Assembly: GCF_000373145.1 (NCBI RefSeq)
Contig: NZ_KB890603.1
Location: 297,040 to 361,039, forward strand
Length of the DNA stretch: 64,000 nt
Direction of reading: 5' to 3'
Source: Thermus oshimai DSM 12092
GTDB taxonomy: Bacteria > Deinococcota > Deinococci > Deinococcales > Thermaceae
Of this stretch, positions 10,179 to 19,656 are shown one piece after another. The notes below the pieces were generated by a model. That model was not told the DNA's origin, ran no database searches, and was given only the letters and a program-made list of their open reading frames with translations. Position 1 is the first letter of the stretch. Every line of letters begins with the position of its first letter. The translations under genes and the position numbers were made by a program.

Positions 10179-11062
10179 AGGAGGCCCTGGCGGAGGCCTG
10201 GGAGGAGGCGCGGGAAGGCCTTCTCCTCCACCAAGACCGGCGGGTGGTCTACCTAAACCCAAGGGCGGCGGAGCTCCTCGGGGTGGACCGGGGGAAGGTC
10301 CTGGGGGGGCCCCTCCTCCTGGCCCTTAGGGACCACCGCCTGGAGGCCTTGGCCCTCCACGGGGGGGAGCGGCGCTTTGAGGTACGGGGCCGCCACCTTT
10401 GGGCCAAGGCCCTGCCGGGAAGGCTTTACCTTCTGGACGAGACGGAGGTCCAGAAGAGGCTTTCCGAGCTGGAGGAGACCACCCTCCTCCTGGCCCACGA
10501 GCTCCGCACCCCCCTGGCGGGCATCGGGCCTCTCCTGGAGGCCCTCACCCCCAGGACCCGGCAGGAGGAGGAGGTCCTTTCCCTCCTGAAAGGGGAGGTG
10601 GCGCGCCTCTCCCGCCTGGTCCAGGACCTCTCCCTCACCGCCCCAGGGCCCAAGCGCACCTTCTTCCCTTCCGAGCTTTGGCCCAGGCTGGCCCGGCTCC
10701 TCCCCTTGGAGGGGCGGCGGGTGGAGGTGGACCTGGCCCATCCCGTGCGGGCCGACCCCGAAAGGACCTTCCAGATCCTCCTGAACCTTCTGGACAACGC
10801 CCTCAAGTACGGCCGGGACCCCATCCGCCTAAGGAGCCGGGAGGAGGGGGGAAGGGTCTTCCTGGAGGTGCGGGACGCGGGGCCACCCCTTTCCGACTAC
10901 GAGGCCCTCTTCCGCCCACGGCACCGGGGCTTCCAGGGGGGGGCGGGGAGCGGGCTTGGGCTCTATTTGGTGCGCCGCCTGGCCCGGGCCCAGGGGGGGG
11001 AGGCCTACGCCAGGAGGGAGGGCGGGGAGAACGTGTTCGGGGTGGTCTTTCCCCTAGACTGA
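10175..11062 (+). CDS. Soluble PAS-type sensor histidine kinase (PhoR-like)
   Basis: The 295-residue kinase starts at GTG 10175 inside the stop of the regulator gene. Residues 1-95 look like a PAS domain. The H-box follows with His108 (LLAHELRTPLAG), then the ATPase domain with N-box NLLDNALKYG, G1 VRDAGPPL and G2 GSGLGLYLV. No membrane segment is visible, which is unusual for PhoR. Perception may therefore pass through PhoU or a transporter elsewhere. It should phosphorylate the partner regulator at Asp50. The assignment to phosphate sensing rests on the operon with phoU. Confidence 0.85.
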   Translation: MKEALAEAWEEAREGLLLHQDRRVVYLNPRAAELLGVDRGKVLGGPLLLALRDHRLEALALHGGERRFEVRGRHLWAKALPGRLYLLDETEVQKRLSELEETTLLLAHELRTPLAGIGPLLEALTPRTRQEEEVLSLLKGEVARLSRLVQDLSLTAPGPKRTFFPSELWPRLARLLPLEGRRVEVDLAHPVRADPERTFQILLNLLDNALKYGRDPIRLRSREEGGRVFLEVRDAGPPLSDYEALFRPRHRGFQGGAGSGLGLYLVRRLARAQGGEAYARREGGENVFGVVFPLD

Positions 11063-11077
11063 ACGTGAGGAGGCGAG

Positions 11078-11740
11078 ATGCGCGAGAGCTTGGATCGGGC
11101 GCTGGAGGGGTTGATTTCGGAAACCCTCAGGATGCTTTCCCTGGTGCGGGAGATGACCGAGAAGGCCACGGAGGCCCTGGTGGAAGGGGACGCGGCCAAG
11201 GCCCAGGCGGTCATCGCACAGGACAAGGAGGTGGACGCCCTGGAGCTCAAGGTGGAGGATGAGGCCATCAAGGTCATCGCCCGCCACCAGCCCGTGGCCC
11301 GGGACCTTAGGCTCATCTTCACCGTGATCAAAAGCCTCACGGACCTGGAGCGGGCGGGGGACTACGCCATGCACGTGGCGGAGGACGCCCTTCTCCTCTC
11401 CAAGGAGCCTCCCCTGAAGCGCTACGTGACCCTACCGGAGATGGGGCGCAGGCTCCAGGAGATGATGGACGTCCTCTCCAAGGCGGTGGCCGAGCGGGAC
11501 GTGGCCCTGGCCCGGAAGGTTCTGGAGCTGGACGACGCGGTGGACGGGCTTTACGAGGAGGTCACCCGGGAGCTCATCACCTACATGATGGAAGACCCCC
11601 GCACCATCACCAAGGCCCTCACCCTCATGCGGGTGGCCCGGAGCTACGAGCGGCTTGGGGACCACCTGGAGAACGTGGCCGAGCGGGTGATCTACTGGCT
11701 TACCGGCGAGGTGTACAAGGCCCCGGAGGACGCGTACTAG
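11078..11740 (+). CDS. phoU: Phosphate signalling protein PhoU
   Basis: The 220-residue all-helical protein has the two-fold PhoU repeat: two three-helix bundles, each with an acidic metal-binding stretch (EVDALELKVEDEAI about 50-63 and ELDDAVDGLYEEV about 148-160). PhoU links the Pst transporter to the PhoR kinase and keeps the Pho response off when phosphate is plentiful. GGAGG about 6 nt upstream supports the ATG at 11078, 15 bp after the kinase stop. Its stop codon overlaps that of the convergent HAD gene (CTAG at 11737-11740). Confidence 0.95.
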   Translation: MRESLDRALEGLISETLRMLSLVREMTEKATEALVEGDAAKAQAVIAQDKEVDALELKVEDEAIKVIARHQPVARDLRLIFTVIKSLTDLERAGDYAMHVAEDALLLSKEPPLKRYVTLPEMGRRLQEMMDVLSKAVAERDVALARKVLELDDAVDGLYEEVTRELITYMMEDPRTITKALTLMRVARSYERLGDHLENVAERVIYWLTGEVYKAPEDAY

Positions 11741-12357
11741 AAGGAAACCTCCCGGAAATCCCTAAGCACCCCCTTGGCCCCGGCCTCGAGGAGGGCCTCC
11801 TTGGGGTGGCCCGTGAGGAGGGCGTAGGTGGGGATGCCGGCCCCCACCGCGCTCCTTACCCCTGCGGGGGAGTCCTCAAAGGCCAGGGCCTCCTCCGGCC
11901 CCACCCCGAGGCGCTTTAGGGCCACCCGGTAGGGGAGGGGGTCGGGCTTGCCCCGGCCCACCTCCTCCGCCAGCACGAGCAGGGGAGGCTCCAGCCCCAG
12001 GGCCTCCAGCACGTGGCGGGCGTTCTCCTTAGGGGCGTTGGTCACCACGGCCCAGAGGAGGCCCTTGGCCTTCGCCTTTTCCAGAAGTTCCGGGAGCCCG
12101 GGGGTGGGCCTTAGCCCCTGGGCCAGGGTGCGGAAAAGGGCCTCCTTCCGGGCGATGATCGCCTCCGCCCTTTCCCCTTCCCATCCCAGGAGGTCTTTCA
12201 CGATTTCGGGGTTCAGGCGGCCGGAGATCCGCTTTCGGTAGAAGAGGGGGTCCACCTCGAGGCCAAAGGGCTTTAGGACCTCCCGCCAGGCCAGGAGGTG
12301 CAGGGGGTCGGTGTCCGCCAGGGTGCCGTCCAGGTCAAAGAGGAGGGCCTTAAGCAC
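11737..12357 (-). CDS. HAD-family phosphatase / beta-phosphoglucomutase-like hydrolase
   Basis: The 206-residue protein carries the HAD motifs: FDLDGTLADTD (6-16, nucleophile Asp8 and acid Asp10), VVTNAPK (motif II), a Lys in GRGKPDPLPY (motif III) and AFEDSPAG (motif IV). A helical cap lies between motifs I and II, as in beta-phosphoglucomutase and sugar-phosphate phosphatases. The substrate cannot be read from the sequence. It overlaps the preceding MFS transporter gene by 8 bp, so the two are co-expressed; the substrate may be a phosphorylated form of what the transporter moves. Confidence 0.88.
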   Translation of the reverse strand: MLKALLFDLDGTLADTDPLHLLAWREVLKPFGLEVDPLFYRKRISGRLNPEIVKDLLGWEGERAEAIIARKEALFRTLAQGLRPTPGLPELLEKAKAKGLLWAVVTNAPKENARHVLEALGLEPPLLVLAEEVGRGKPDPLPYRVALKRLGVGPEEALAFEDSPAGVRSAVGAGIPTYALLTGHPKEALLEAGAKGVLRDFREVSF

Positions 12358-13393
12358 GCTGTTCCTCCGCCAGGGGGATGAGGGAGAGGAGGGCCAGGAC
12401 CAGGGCCAGAAACCCCAAGGGGATCCCGGACGGGGGTAGGAAGGCGAAGAGGGCGGGGACCAGGGTGCTCCCCAGGGCCCCCGCGTAGAAGAGCCCTCCT
12501 AGGGCTTGATGGCCGAAGCGGGCCTGCACCACCGCGAAGAGGGTGGAGAAGAAGGGCCCCAGGAAGAAGCCCACCAGGGGGAAGAGGTAGGCCCCCGGGG
12601 GGAGGAGGTTTAGGCCGAGGAGGAGGGCCACCAAGAGGAGGAGGCGCCTTAGGGCCTTCAAGGGCGCCTCCGCCACCCGCCGGGCCAAAAGGAGCCGCCC
12701 CAGGGAGAGGCCCAGCCAGTAAAGCCCGAGGAGCACCCCCCCTAAGGCGGTGGGGCGGCCCAGGTGCTCCAGCCAGACCCGGTTCCAGGCGGCCAAGGCC
12801 CCTTCCAGCCCCGTGTAGAGCCCCACCAGGAGGAGAAAGGGGAGGACCCGCCCGCCCCCTTCCGCCCGCCGGCCCGCCACCTGGGGGGCGCCCCAGAGGA
12901 GGAGGCCCGCCCCCAAGGCCAAAAAGCCCGCTAAGGCCAGGGCCAGGGGGTAGGGGAGGTAGGTGAGGAGGAGGGGGGTGGCCACCGCCCCCAGACCGAA
13001 GCCCACGTTCACCCGGTTTAGGAGCTCCACCCGCCGCTTGGGGTCCAGCTCCCCCACCAGGCTGTTGCCGTGGACGTTCATCACCCCTTCCCCCAGGCCC
13101 AGGAAGAAGGCCAGGCCCACCACCCCGGGGAAGGAGGGGGCCAGGGCCAGGCCGAAGAAGGCCAGGGCCACCAGGAGGAGCGCTCCGGGAAGGAGGGGGT
13201 GCCGCCTTTCCCCCCTGGCCAGGCGCACGCCGAGGAGGAGGCCCGCAAGGAGGGCTAGGAAAAAGCCCGAAACCTCCTCCCCCACCCCGTAGGCCGCCCG
13301 CCAGTGGGGGAGGGCCGCCCCCGGGAGGGCCACGATGACCCCCACCAGGAAAAGGGCCAGGAAGGCGCCAGCGAAAAAGCGCACGCCCCCCAT
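12350..13393 (-). CDS. MFS transporter
   Basis: The 347-residue, very hydrophobic protein has about 12 membrane segments in two halves and an MFS-like loop after the second helix (GVRLARGERR). GVMNVHGNSLVGELDPKRR in the fourth-fifth helix region resembles FucP/YfkF-like MFS carriers with an N-G-N-type signature. I chose the ATG at 13393 (GGGGGGAAGA before it); a TTG nine codons upstream (13420) is possible but would overlap the divergent promoter region. The substrate is unknown. It forms an operon with the HAD hydrolase. Confidence 0.85.
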   Translation of the reverse strand: MGGVRFFAGAFLALFLVGVIVALPGAALPHWRAAYGVGEEVSGFFLALLAGLLLGVRLARGERRHPLLPGALLLVALAFFGLALAPSFPGVVGLAFFLGLGEGVMNVHGNSLVGELDPKRRVELLNRVNVGFGLGAVATPLLLTYLPYPLALALAGFLALGAGLLLWGAPQVAGRRAEGGGRVLPFLLLVGLYTGLEGALAAWNRVWLEHLGRPTALGGVLLGLYWLGLSLGRLLLARRVAEAPLKALRRLLLLVALLLGLNLLPPGAYLFPLVGFFLGPFFSTLFAVVQARFGHQALGGLFYAGALGSTLVPALFAFLPPSGIPLGFLALVLALLSLIPLAEEQRA

Positions 13394-13405
13394 TCTTCCC
13401 CCCGC

Positions 13406-13419
13406 TGACCCTTTGGTCA
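13406..13419. promoter_or_regulatory. Short palindrome in the MFS/ygfZ divergent gap
   Basis: TGACC-CTTT-GGTCA is a perfect inverted repeat centred in the 29-bp gap between two divergent start codons. It could be a repressor operator serving both directions. It is short, so chance is not excluded. Confidence 0.35.
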
Positions 13420-13422
13420 ATA

Positions 13423-14202
13423 ATGGGAGGCATGGAGGGAGCCTTGGAGAGGGCGCTGAAGGGGGAAGGGGTGTTCGCCTTCCCCGGGGTCCTCTGGGTG
13501 CGGGGGCCCGACGCCCCCTCCTTTCTCCAGGGCCAGACCACCCGGGACGTGCGCCGCCTAAAGGGGCCCACGGGGACCCTTTTCCTGAACCACAAGGGCC
13601 AGATTGAGGAAGCGGCGACCCTTTTTCCCCACACGGAGGGCTTTCTCCTCGCCCCTTGGGGGAGGCTGGAGGACCTCAAGGCCCGGCTGAAGCGCTACAT
13701 CGTGTTCGACCAGGTGGAGCTCGTGGAGCTTCCCCTTTACCGCCTGGTCTACGCGGACAGGCGGGAGGCCCTAGGGGAAAGCGGGGAAGGGGCCTGGCCT
13801 TCCGAGCTTTACCCCCCTTTCGCCCTCCTCAAGGGCCTGCCCCTTTTGGAGGCCATCCGGGGGGAGCTCCCCCAGGCGGTGGGCCTCGAGGGCCTGGTGG
13901 ACCGGGGCAAGGGGTGCTACGTGGGCCAGGAGATCATGGCCCGCACGGAAGGGAAGGCGGTGCACCGCCGTCTGGTGGGGCTTCAGGCCCTAAGCCCTTC
14001 CGCCGCTTTGGGCCCCCTTTCCTTTGAGGGGCGGGCGGTGGGGGAGGCCAAGCTCCTCCTCCCCACGCCCTTCGGCCTTCTGGGCCTGGGGGTGGTGCGG
14101 CAGGAGGTGCCCTTCGGGGCGGAGGTGGAAGGGGACGAGGGGCGGTTTAGGCTCCTCCCCTGGCCCTTCGGGGGGGAAGCATGGAGCGAGCAGAGATCCT
14201 AG
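13423..14202 (+). CDS. ygfZ: YgfZ/GcvT-like folate-binding protein
   Basis: The 259-residue protein belongs to the YgfZ family, tetrahydrofolate-binding proteins that help assemble or repair certain iron-sulfur enzymes such as MiaB-type radical SAM enzymes. The signature KGCYVGQE (about 163-170) with its reactive Cys is intact. The N-terminal QGQTTRDV and KGQI segments match the family fold. The start is ATG 13423; another ATG three codons on (13432) is possible. It overlaps cinA by 22 bp in a tight operon with cinA and thpR. Confidence 0.88.
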   Translation: MGGMEGALERALKGEGVFAFPGVLWVRGPDAPSFLQGQTTRDVRRLKGPTGTLFLNHKGQIEEAATLFPHTEGFLLAPWGRLEDLKARLKRYIVFDQVELVELPLYRLVYADRREALGESGEGAWPSELYPPFALLKGLPLLEAIRGELPQAVGLEGLVDRGKGCYVGQEIMARTEGKAVHRRLVGLQALSPSAALGPLSFEGRAVGEAKLLLPTPFGLLGLGVVRQEVPFGAEVEGDEGRFRLLPWPFGGEAWSEQRS

Positions 14203-15365
14203 GCGTGGGCACGGAGCTCATCTACGGGGAGACCCTGGACACCAACACCGCGGAGATCGCCCGCGCCCTCAAGCCCTACGCCCTAAAGGTGGAAAGGACG
14301 CTGCGGATCGTGGACGAGGTGGGCCCCCTGGCGGAGGCGGTGCGGGAGGCCTGGGGGAGGGCTCGGCTTTTGGTCCTCTCCGGGGGCTTAGGCCCCACCC
14401 CGGACGACGTGACCCGGGAGGCGGTGGCCCTGGCCCTGGGGGAGCCTTTGGAGCTGGACGAGGAGGTGCTTTCGGAGATCCGGGCCCTTTTCCAGGCCCG
14501 GGGCCGCCCCATGCCCGAGGCCAACCGCAAGCAGGCCCTTAAGATCCCTTCCGCCCGCTGGCTGAAAAACCCCCGGGGCACCGCCCCCGGGTGGTGGGTG
14601 AGGAAGGAGGGGAAGGACCTCGTCCTCCTGCCCGGGCCCCCTTCCGAGTGGCGGCCCATGTGGGCGGAGGTCCTTCCCGCCCTCGGCATCCCCCGCCGCC
14701 CCTACGCGGAGCGGGTTTTCAAGACCTGGGGCATCGGGGAGTCGGAGATCGTGGAACGGCTGGGCGAGCTCTTTGTGAGGGAAGAGGGGCTGGAGGTGGG
14801 CACCTACCCCAAGGCCCACGGGGTGGAGGTGGTCCTAAGGGGGGAGGAGGCCCGGGTGGTGGAGCTTGCGGAAAAGGTGAAGAAAAAACTCCTAAAGGAG
14901 ATCTGGGGCGAGGGGGAGCTCACCTTGGCCGAGGCGGTGAAGCGCCGCCTGGAGCTGGAGGGGGCCACTTTGGCCACCATGGAAAGCCTCACCGGGGGGC
15001 TTTTGGGCGCGGAGATCACCCGGGTGCCGGGGGCGAGCCGGGTGTACCTGGGGGGCGTGGTATCCTATTCCGTAGGGGCCAAGGCCCGCTTCGGTGTGCC
15101 CGAGGAGCTCCTTAAGAAGACGGTCTCCGCGGAAACCGCCAAGGCCATGGCGGAGGCGGCCCGGGGTCTTTTCGGGGCCACCTACGCCCTCTCCACCACG
15201 GGCGTGGCGGGGCCGGACCCCCTGGAGGACGAGCCCGTGGGCACGGTCTACGTGGCCCTGGCGGGGCCCAAGGGTACGGAGGCCCGCCGCTACCGCTTCC
15301 TGGGGGACCGGGAGACCGTAAGGCTCCGCGCGGTCTACGCCGCCTTGGCCCTCTTCCTGACATGA
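14181..15365 (+). CDS. cinA: CinA family protein (nucleotide pyrophosphatase / NMN amidohydrolase)
   Basis: The 394 residues hold an N-terminal COG1058 domain of molybdopterin-binding fold (about 1-170; [28 protein letters not shown]) and a C-terminal PncC-type domain (about 240-394; [28 protein letters not shown]) that deamidates nicotinamide mononucleotide. The N-terminal domain hydrolyses ADP-ribose-type substrates. The protein salvages pyridine nucleotides; in other bacteria the gene is often beside recA, as here with only thpR between. The start overlaps ygfZ and the stop overlaps thpR by 4 bp (ATGA). Confidence 0.95.
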   Translation: MERAEILGVGTELIYGETLDTNTAEIARALKPYALKVERTLRIVDEVGPLAEAVREAWGRARLLVLSGGLGPTPDDVTREAVALALGEPLELDEEVLSEIRALFQARGRPMPEANRKQALKIPSARWLKNPRGTAPGWWVRKEGKDLVLLPGPPSEWRPMWAEVLPALGIPRRPYAERVFKTWGIGESEIVERLGELFVREEGLEVGTYPKAHGVEVVLRGEEARVVELAEKVKKKLLKEIWGEGELTLAEAVKRRLELEGATLATMESLTGGLLGAEITRVPGASRVYLGGVVSYSVGAKARFGVPEELLKKTVSAETAKAMAEAARGLFGATYALSTTGVAGPDPLEDEPVGTVYVALAGPKGTEARRYRFLGDRETVRLRAVYAALALFLT

Positions 15366-15919
15366 GGCTCTTCTACGCGGTCTTCCTACCCCAAGAGATC
15401 CAAGAGGCCCTCAAGGAGGCCCAGGCCAAGGTGGCCCCCTTCAAGGGCTGGAAGCCCACACCCCCCCACCAGCTCCACCTGACCCTCCTCTTTCTGGGGG
15501 AGAGGCCGGAAGGGGAGCTGGACGACCTCCTGGCCCTGGGGCACCGCCTCGGGCGCACCACTCCGCCCTTCACCGCCCACCTTAGGGGCACGGGCTACTT
15601 CCCCAACGAGGGCTCCCCCCGGGTCTGGTTCGCCAAGGCCGAGGGGGAGGGCTTCACCTGGCTGGCGGAGGCCCTAAGGGCGGAGCTTGGGGACCCTGAC
15701 CCCAAGCCCTTCAAGCCCCACATCACCCTGGCGCGCAAGAAGGGCCCCGCCCCCCGGGTGCCCCCCGTGGTCTTCGCCCTTTCCTGGCCGGTGGAGGAGT
15801 TCGCCCTGGTGCGCTCGGAGCTCAGGCGCAAGGGGCCCGTCTACACCATTCTGGAAAGATTTCCCCTAAGAGGTGACCATGAACGAGGAGAAGAAGAAGG
15901 CCCTAGAGAACGCGCTTAG
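15362..15919 (+). CDS. thpR: RNA 2',3'-cyclic phosphodiesterase (2H/LigT family)
   Basis: The 185-residue protein has the two HxTx motifs of the 2H phosphoesterase fold, HLTL (about 39-42) and HITL (about 120-123), on a repeated half-domain. The family opens RNA 2',3'-cyclic phosphates and can join tRNA halves with a 2'-5' bond in vitro. A T. thermophilus member has a known structure. It starts in the cinA stop. Its last 41 bp overlap the start of recA in another frame, so recA translation may depend on ribosomes finishing thpR. Confidence 0.92.
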   Translation: MRLFYAVFLPQEIQEALKEAQAKVAPFKGWKPTPPHQLHLTLLFLGERPEGELDDLLALGHRLGRTTPPFTAHLRGTGYFPNEGSPRVWFAKAEGEGFTWLAEALRAELGDPDPKPFKPHITLARKKGPAPRVPPVVFALSWPVEEFALVRSELRRKGPVYTILERFPLRGDHERGEEEGPRERA

Positions 15920-16901
15920 GACCATAGAAAAGACCTTTGGCAAGGGCGCCGTCATGCGCCTGGGGGAGGTGCCCAAGCTCCAGGTGGACGTGATCCCCAC
16001 GGGCTCCTTGGGCCTGGACCTGGCCCTAGGGATCGGGGGGATTCCCCGGGGGCGGATCATCGAGATCTACGGCCCCGAGTCCGGGGGCAAGACCACCTTG
16101 GCCCTCACCATCATCGCCCAGGCCCAGAAGCAGGGAGGGGTGGCGGCCTTCGTGGACGCGGAGCACGCCCTGGATCCCCTTTACGCCGCCAAGCTCGGGG
16201 TGAACCTGGAAGACCTCCTGGTCTCCCAGCCGGACACCGGGGAGCAGGCCCTGGAGATCGTGGAGCTCCTGGCCCGTTCGGGGGCGGTGGACGTCATCGT
16301 GGTGGACTCCGTGGCCGCCCTGGTGCCCCGGGCGGAGATCGAGGGGGAGATGGGGGACCAGCACGTGGGCCTCCAGGCAAGGCTCATGAGCCAGGCCCTG
16401 AGGAAGCTCACCGCGGTGCTCTCCAAGAGCAACACCGCGGCCATCTTCATCAACCAGGTGCGGGAGAAGGTGGGGGTGATGTACGGCAACCCCGAGACCA
16501 CCCCCGGGGGCCGGGCGCTCAAGTTTTACTCCAGCGTCCGCCTGGACGTGCGCAAAAGCGGCCAGCCCATCAAGGTGGGCAACGAGGCCGTGGGCATCCG
16601 GGTGAAGGTGAAGGTGGTGAAGAACAAGCTGGCCCCGCCCTTTAGGGAGACGGAGCTGGAGATCTACTTCGGCCGGGGCCTGGACCCGGTGATGGACCTG
16701 GTGAACGTGGCCGTGGCCGCGGGGGTCATAGAGAAGGCGGGCTCCTGGTTCTCCTACGGGGAAAGCCGCTTAGGCCAGGGCAAGGAGAAGGCCGCGGACT
16801 ACCTCCGGGAGCGCCCCGAGCTTCTGGAGGAGATCCGGGCCAAGGTGCTGGAGCGGGCGAACGAGGTGGTCCTGGTGGCCTCGGAGGACGAGGGGGCGTA
16901 G
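15879..16901 (+). CDS. recA: Recombinase RecA
   Basis: RecA drives homologous strand exchange and SOS signalling. The 340 residues equal the Thermus length. Visible are Walker A GPESGGKT (65-72), Walker [13 protein letters not shown], loop L1 [12 protein letters not shown], loop L2 [20 protein letters not shown] and an acidic C-terminal tail (SEDEGA). The ATG at 15879 is preceded by AAGAGGTGA; the GTG two codons earlier is part of that ribosome site. It follows cinA-thpR and touches rny directly (TAG then ATG). Confidence 0.98.
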   Translation: MNEEKKKALENALRTIEKTFGKGAVMRLGEVPKLQVDVIPTGSLGLDLALGIGGIPRGRIIEIYGPESGGKTTLALTIIAQAQKQGGVAAFVDAEHALDPLYAAKLGVNLEDLLVSQPDTGEQALEIVELLARSGAVDVIVVDSVAALVPRAEIEGEMGDQHVGLQARLMSQALRKLTAVLSKSNTAAIFINQVREKVGVMYGNPETTPGGRALKFYSSVRLDVRKSGQPIKVGNEAVGIRVKVKVVKNKLAPPFRETELEIYFGRGLDPVMDLVNVAVAAGVIEKAGSWFSYGESRLGQGKEKAADYLRERPELLEEIRAKVLERANEVVLVASEDEGA

Positions 16902-18605
16902 ATGAGCCTTCTGGACCTGGTCCTTTTGCTTTTGGTCCTGGTCCTCTCCGGGGCCCTTTTCCTCCGCCGCAAGGGGGAGGATGGGGAGGCCAGGCGCCTC
17001 CTCGAGGCCGCCCGGGAGGAGGCCCGCCTGGCCCTGGAGGCCGCCCGCAAGGAGGCCAGGGACCTTCTGGAAGCCGCCCGGGCCGAGGCCCGGGCCCTTA
17101 AGGAGGGGGCGGAGGCCAAGGCCCGGGAGCTGGAGGCGGACCTGAGGCGCCGCCTGGAGGAGGAGTCTAAGGAGGCAAGAAGGCGCCTGGAGGAGGCCGA
17201 GGCCCGGCTTAGGGCGGAACGGGAGGAGCTTAGGGGGGAGAGGGAGCGCCTCCTGGCCCTCCAGGCGGAGCTTAAGGGGGAGCGGGAGCGGCTTAAGGAG
17301 GAAAGGGAGGAGCTTCGCCGGGAAGCGGAGCGCCTTTCCAAACGGGGCGAGGCCCTAGATGCCCGGGCCCTCCGCCTGGACGCCTTGGAGGAGGCCCTGG
17401 CCAAGCGGGAGGAGGCCCTCAAGGAGAAGGAATCCCTCCTCCTGGAACGGGAGAAGGAGGTGGAGCGGCGCCTCTTTGAGGTGGCGGGCCTCACCCCCGA
17501 GGAGGCCCGGCGCGTGGTTTTGGAGAAGCTGGACCAGGAGCTGGAGGAGGAGAAGGCCCAGAGGGTGCGGGCTGCCCTGGAGCGGGCCCGCCTCGAGGCC
17601 AAGCGGGAGGCCCAGAAGATCCTGGCCCAGGCCATGCAGCGCCAGGCCTCGGAGACCGCGGCCCAGCTTGCCGTTTCCGTGGTGCCCCTCCCCTCGGACG
17701 CCATGAAGGGCCGGATCATCGGGCGCGAGGGGCGGAACATCCGCACCTTTGAGGCCCTCACGGGGGTGGACCTCATCATCGACGACACCCCGGAGGCGGT
17801 GCTCCTCTCCAGCTTCAACCCCATCCGCCGGGAGATCGCCCGCATGGCCCTGGAGGAGCTCTTGAAGGACGGCCGCATCCACCCAAGCCGCATCGAGGAG
17901 GTGGTGGAGAAGGCCAAGAACGAGATGAAGACCTTCATCTACGAACGGGGGGAGGAGGCCGCCCTGGAGGCCGGGGTGGTGGGGCTAAAGCCCGGCCTCA
18001 TCCAGCTCCTAGGCCGCCTCCACTTCCGTTCCAGCTACGGCCAGAACGTCCTCAAGCACTCCGTCCAGGTGGCCCACCTCACGGGGATCATGGCCGCGGA
18101 GCTGGGCCTGGACGCGGGGCTGGCCAGAAGGGCTGGGCTTCTCCACGACATCGGCAAGAGCGTGGACCGGGAGGTGGAGGGGAGCCACGTGGAGATCGGC
18201 ATCGCCCTGGCCCGGCGCTTCGGGGAGCCTCCGGAGGTCATCGACGCCATCGCCCACCACCACGACCCCGAGAACGCCGAGACCCTCTACGCCGTCTTGG
18301 TGGCCGCGGCGGACGCCCTTTCCGCCGCCCGCCCGGGGGCCAGGCGGGAGTCCTTGGAGGAGTACCTCCAGCGCCTCGAGGCCCTGGAGCGCATCGCCCT
18401 CTCCTTCCCCGGGGTGGAGACGGCCTTTGCGGTGCAGGCGGGGCGGGAGGTCCGGGTCATCGTCAAGCCGGACAAGATCACCGACGCCAAGGCCACCCTC
18501 CTGGCCCGGGAGATCGCGAGCCGGATTGAGCGGGAGATGAACTACCCCGGCCAGGTCCAGGTCACGGTGGTCCGGGAGACCCGGGCGGTGGACTTCGCCC
18601 GGTAG
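16902..18605 (+). CDS. rny: Ribonuclease Y
   Basis: RNase Y is a membrane-anchored endonuclease that begins mRNA decay. The 567 residues show an N-terminal membrane helix (about 2-22), a long charged coiled coil (about 25-215), a KH RNA-binding domain (about 255-320; GRIIGREGRNIRTFE) and an HD metal-dependent nuclease domain (about 380-480; LLHDIGKSVD, AHHHDPEN). The ATG follows the recA stop without a gap, so the two are translated from one mRNA. Its presence fits decay of ribozyme-cleaved glmS mRNA, but that link is inference. Confidence 0.97.
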   Translation: MSLLDLVLLLLVLVLSGALFLRRKGEDGEARRLLEAAREEARLALEAARKEARDLLEAARAEARALKEGAEAKARELEADLRRRLEEESKEARRRLEEAEARLRAEREELRGERERLLALQAELKGERERLKEEREELRREAERLSKRGEALDARALRLDALEEALAKREEALKEKESLLLEREKEVERRLFEVAGLTPEEARRVVLEKLDQELEEEKAQRVRAALERARLEAKREAQKILAQAMQRQASETAAQLAVSVVPLPSDAMKGRIIGREGRNIRTFEALTGVDLIIDDTPEAVLLSSFNPIRREIARMALEELLKDGRIHPSRIEEVVEKAKNEMKTFIYERGEEAALEAGVVGLKPGLIQLLGRLHFRSSYGQNVLKHSVQVAHLTGIMAAELGLDAGLARRAGLLHDIGKSVDREVEGSHVEIGIALARRFGEPPEVIDAIAHHHDPENAETLYAVLVAAADALSAARPGARRESLEEYLQRLEALERIALSFPGVETAFAVQAGREVRVIVKPDKITDAKATLLAREIASRIEREMNYPGQVQVTVVRETRAVDFAR

Positions 18606-18607
18606 GC

Positions 18608-18613
18608 TAGAAT
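18608..18613 (+). promoter_or_regulatory. -10 box of mreB
   Basis: TAGAAT lies 8 nt before the mreB ATG, just after the rny stop, so mreB can be transcribed as an almost leaderless mRNA as well as by readthrough. Confidence 0.55.
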
Positions 18614-18621
18614 GGGGCGAT

Positions 18622-19653
18622 ATGTTTAGGGGCGAGGACATCGGGATTGACCTGGGGACGGCCAGCGTCCTCATCTACGTGCGGGGGAAGGGCATCGTCC
18701 TAAAAGAGCCCTCCGTGATCGCCGTGGTCCAGGGGAAGAAGGAGGTGAAGGCCGTGGGGGCGGAGGCCTACCGCATGCTGGGCCGCACCCCGGGGAACAT
18801 CGTGGCCGTGCGGCCCCTCAAAGACGGGGTCATCGCCGACTACGCCCTCACCGAGCGGATGCTCCTCCTCTTCCTGCAGAAGGTCCTCTCCCCCATGAGC
18901 CGCTTCTTCAAGCCCCGGGTCATGGTGGGGGTGCCCTCGGGGGTCACGGACGTGGAGCGGCGGGCGGTGGTCCAGGCGGTCTCCACCATGGCCCAGAAGG
19001 TCTACCTCATTGAAGAACCCCTGGCCGCGGCCATCGGGGCGGGGATCAACGTGGCCGAGCCCACGGGGAGCATGGTGGTGGACATCGGCGGGGGCTCCAC
19101 GGACATCGCGGTGATCTCCTTAGGGGGCATCGTGCGCTCGGAAAGCCTGAGGATCGCGGGGAACGAGATGGACCAGGCCATCATCCGCCACATCCGCACC
19201 AAGTACAACCTCCTCATCGGCGAGCGCACCGCGGAGGAGCTCAAGATCCAGCTGGGCCGGGCCAAGGTCCTCCCGGGGGAGGAAAAAGAGGTGGCCGAGG
19301 TCCGGGGCCGCGACCTGGTCTCCGGCCTGCCCCGCACCGCGGAGATCCCCGCGGAGGACGTGGCCGAGGCCCTGAAGGAGCCCCTGGAGAAGATCTTTGA
19401 GGGGGTGAAGGCCGTCCTCGAGACCACGCCCCCGGAACTGGCCGCGGACATCTACGAGCGGGGCATCCTCCTCACGGGGGGCGGGGCCCTCCTCAAGAAC
19501 CTGGACCTCGCCCTGCAGGAGGCCACGGGGGTGCCGGTGGTGGTGGCGGAGAACCCCATTGAGGCCGTGGCCCTGGGCACGGGGAAGGCCCTGGAGATGC
19601 TCCACGTCCTGGAAAACGCCGTCCTCTCCTCCGACGACGTCTTAAGGAGGTAA
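18622..19653 (+). CDS. mreB: Rod-shape determining actin homologue MreB
   Basis: MreB filaments guide lateral cell-wall synthesis in rods. The 343-residue protein has the actin-fold nucleotide motifs: phosphate 1 IDLGTASVLIY (8-18), connect 1 VPSGVTDVERRAV, phosphate 2 VVDIGGGSTDIAVI (about 152-165) and adenosine LLTGGGALL (about 286-294). The N-terminal MFRGEDI is short, and no mreC/mreD follows; fabZ comes 3 bp later. No Shine-Dalgarno is apparent, in keeping with the near-leaderless promoter. Confidence 0.96.
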   Translation: MFRGEDIGIDLGTASVLIYVRGKGIVLKEPSVIAVVQGKKEVKAVGAEAYRMLGRTPGNIVAVRPLKDGVIADYALTERMLLLFLQKVLSPMSRFFKPRVMVGVPSGVTDVERRAVVQAVSTMAQKVYLIEEPLAAAIGAGINVAEPTGSMVVDIGGGSTDIAVISLGGIVRSESLRIAGNEMDQAIIRHIRTKYNLLIGERTAEELKIQLGRAKVLPGEEKEVAEVRGRDLVSGLPRTAEIPAEDVAEALKEPLEKIFEGVKAVLETTPPELAADIYERGILLTGGGALLKNLDLALQEATGVPVVVAENPIEAVALGTGKALEMLHVLENAVLSSDDVLRR

Positions 19654-19656
19654 AGG

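Noticed and set aside
15879..16901. Possible SOS box at recA
   Set aside because: recA starts inside thpR with no LexA-type palindrome nearby; it is probably transcribed with ygfZ-cinA-thpR.
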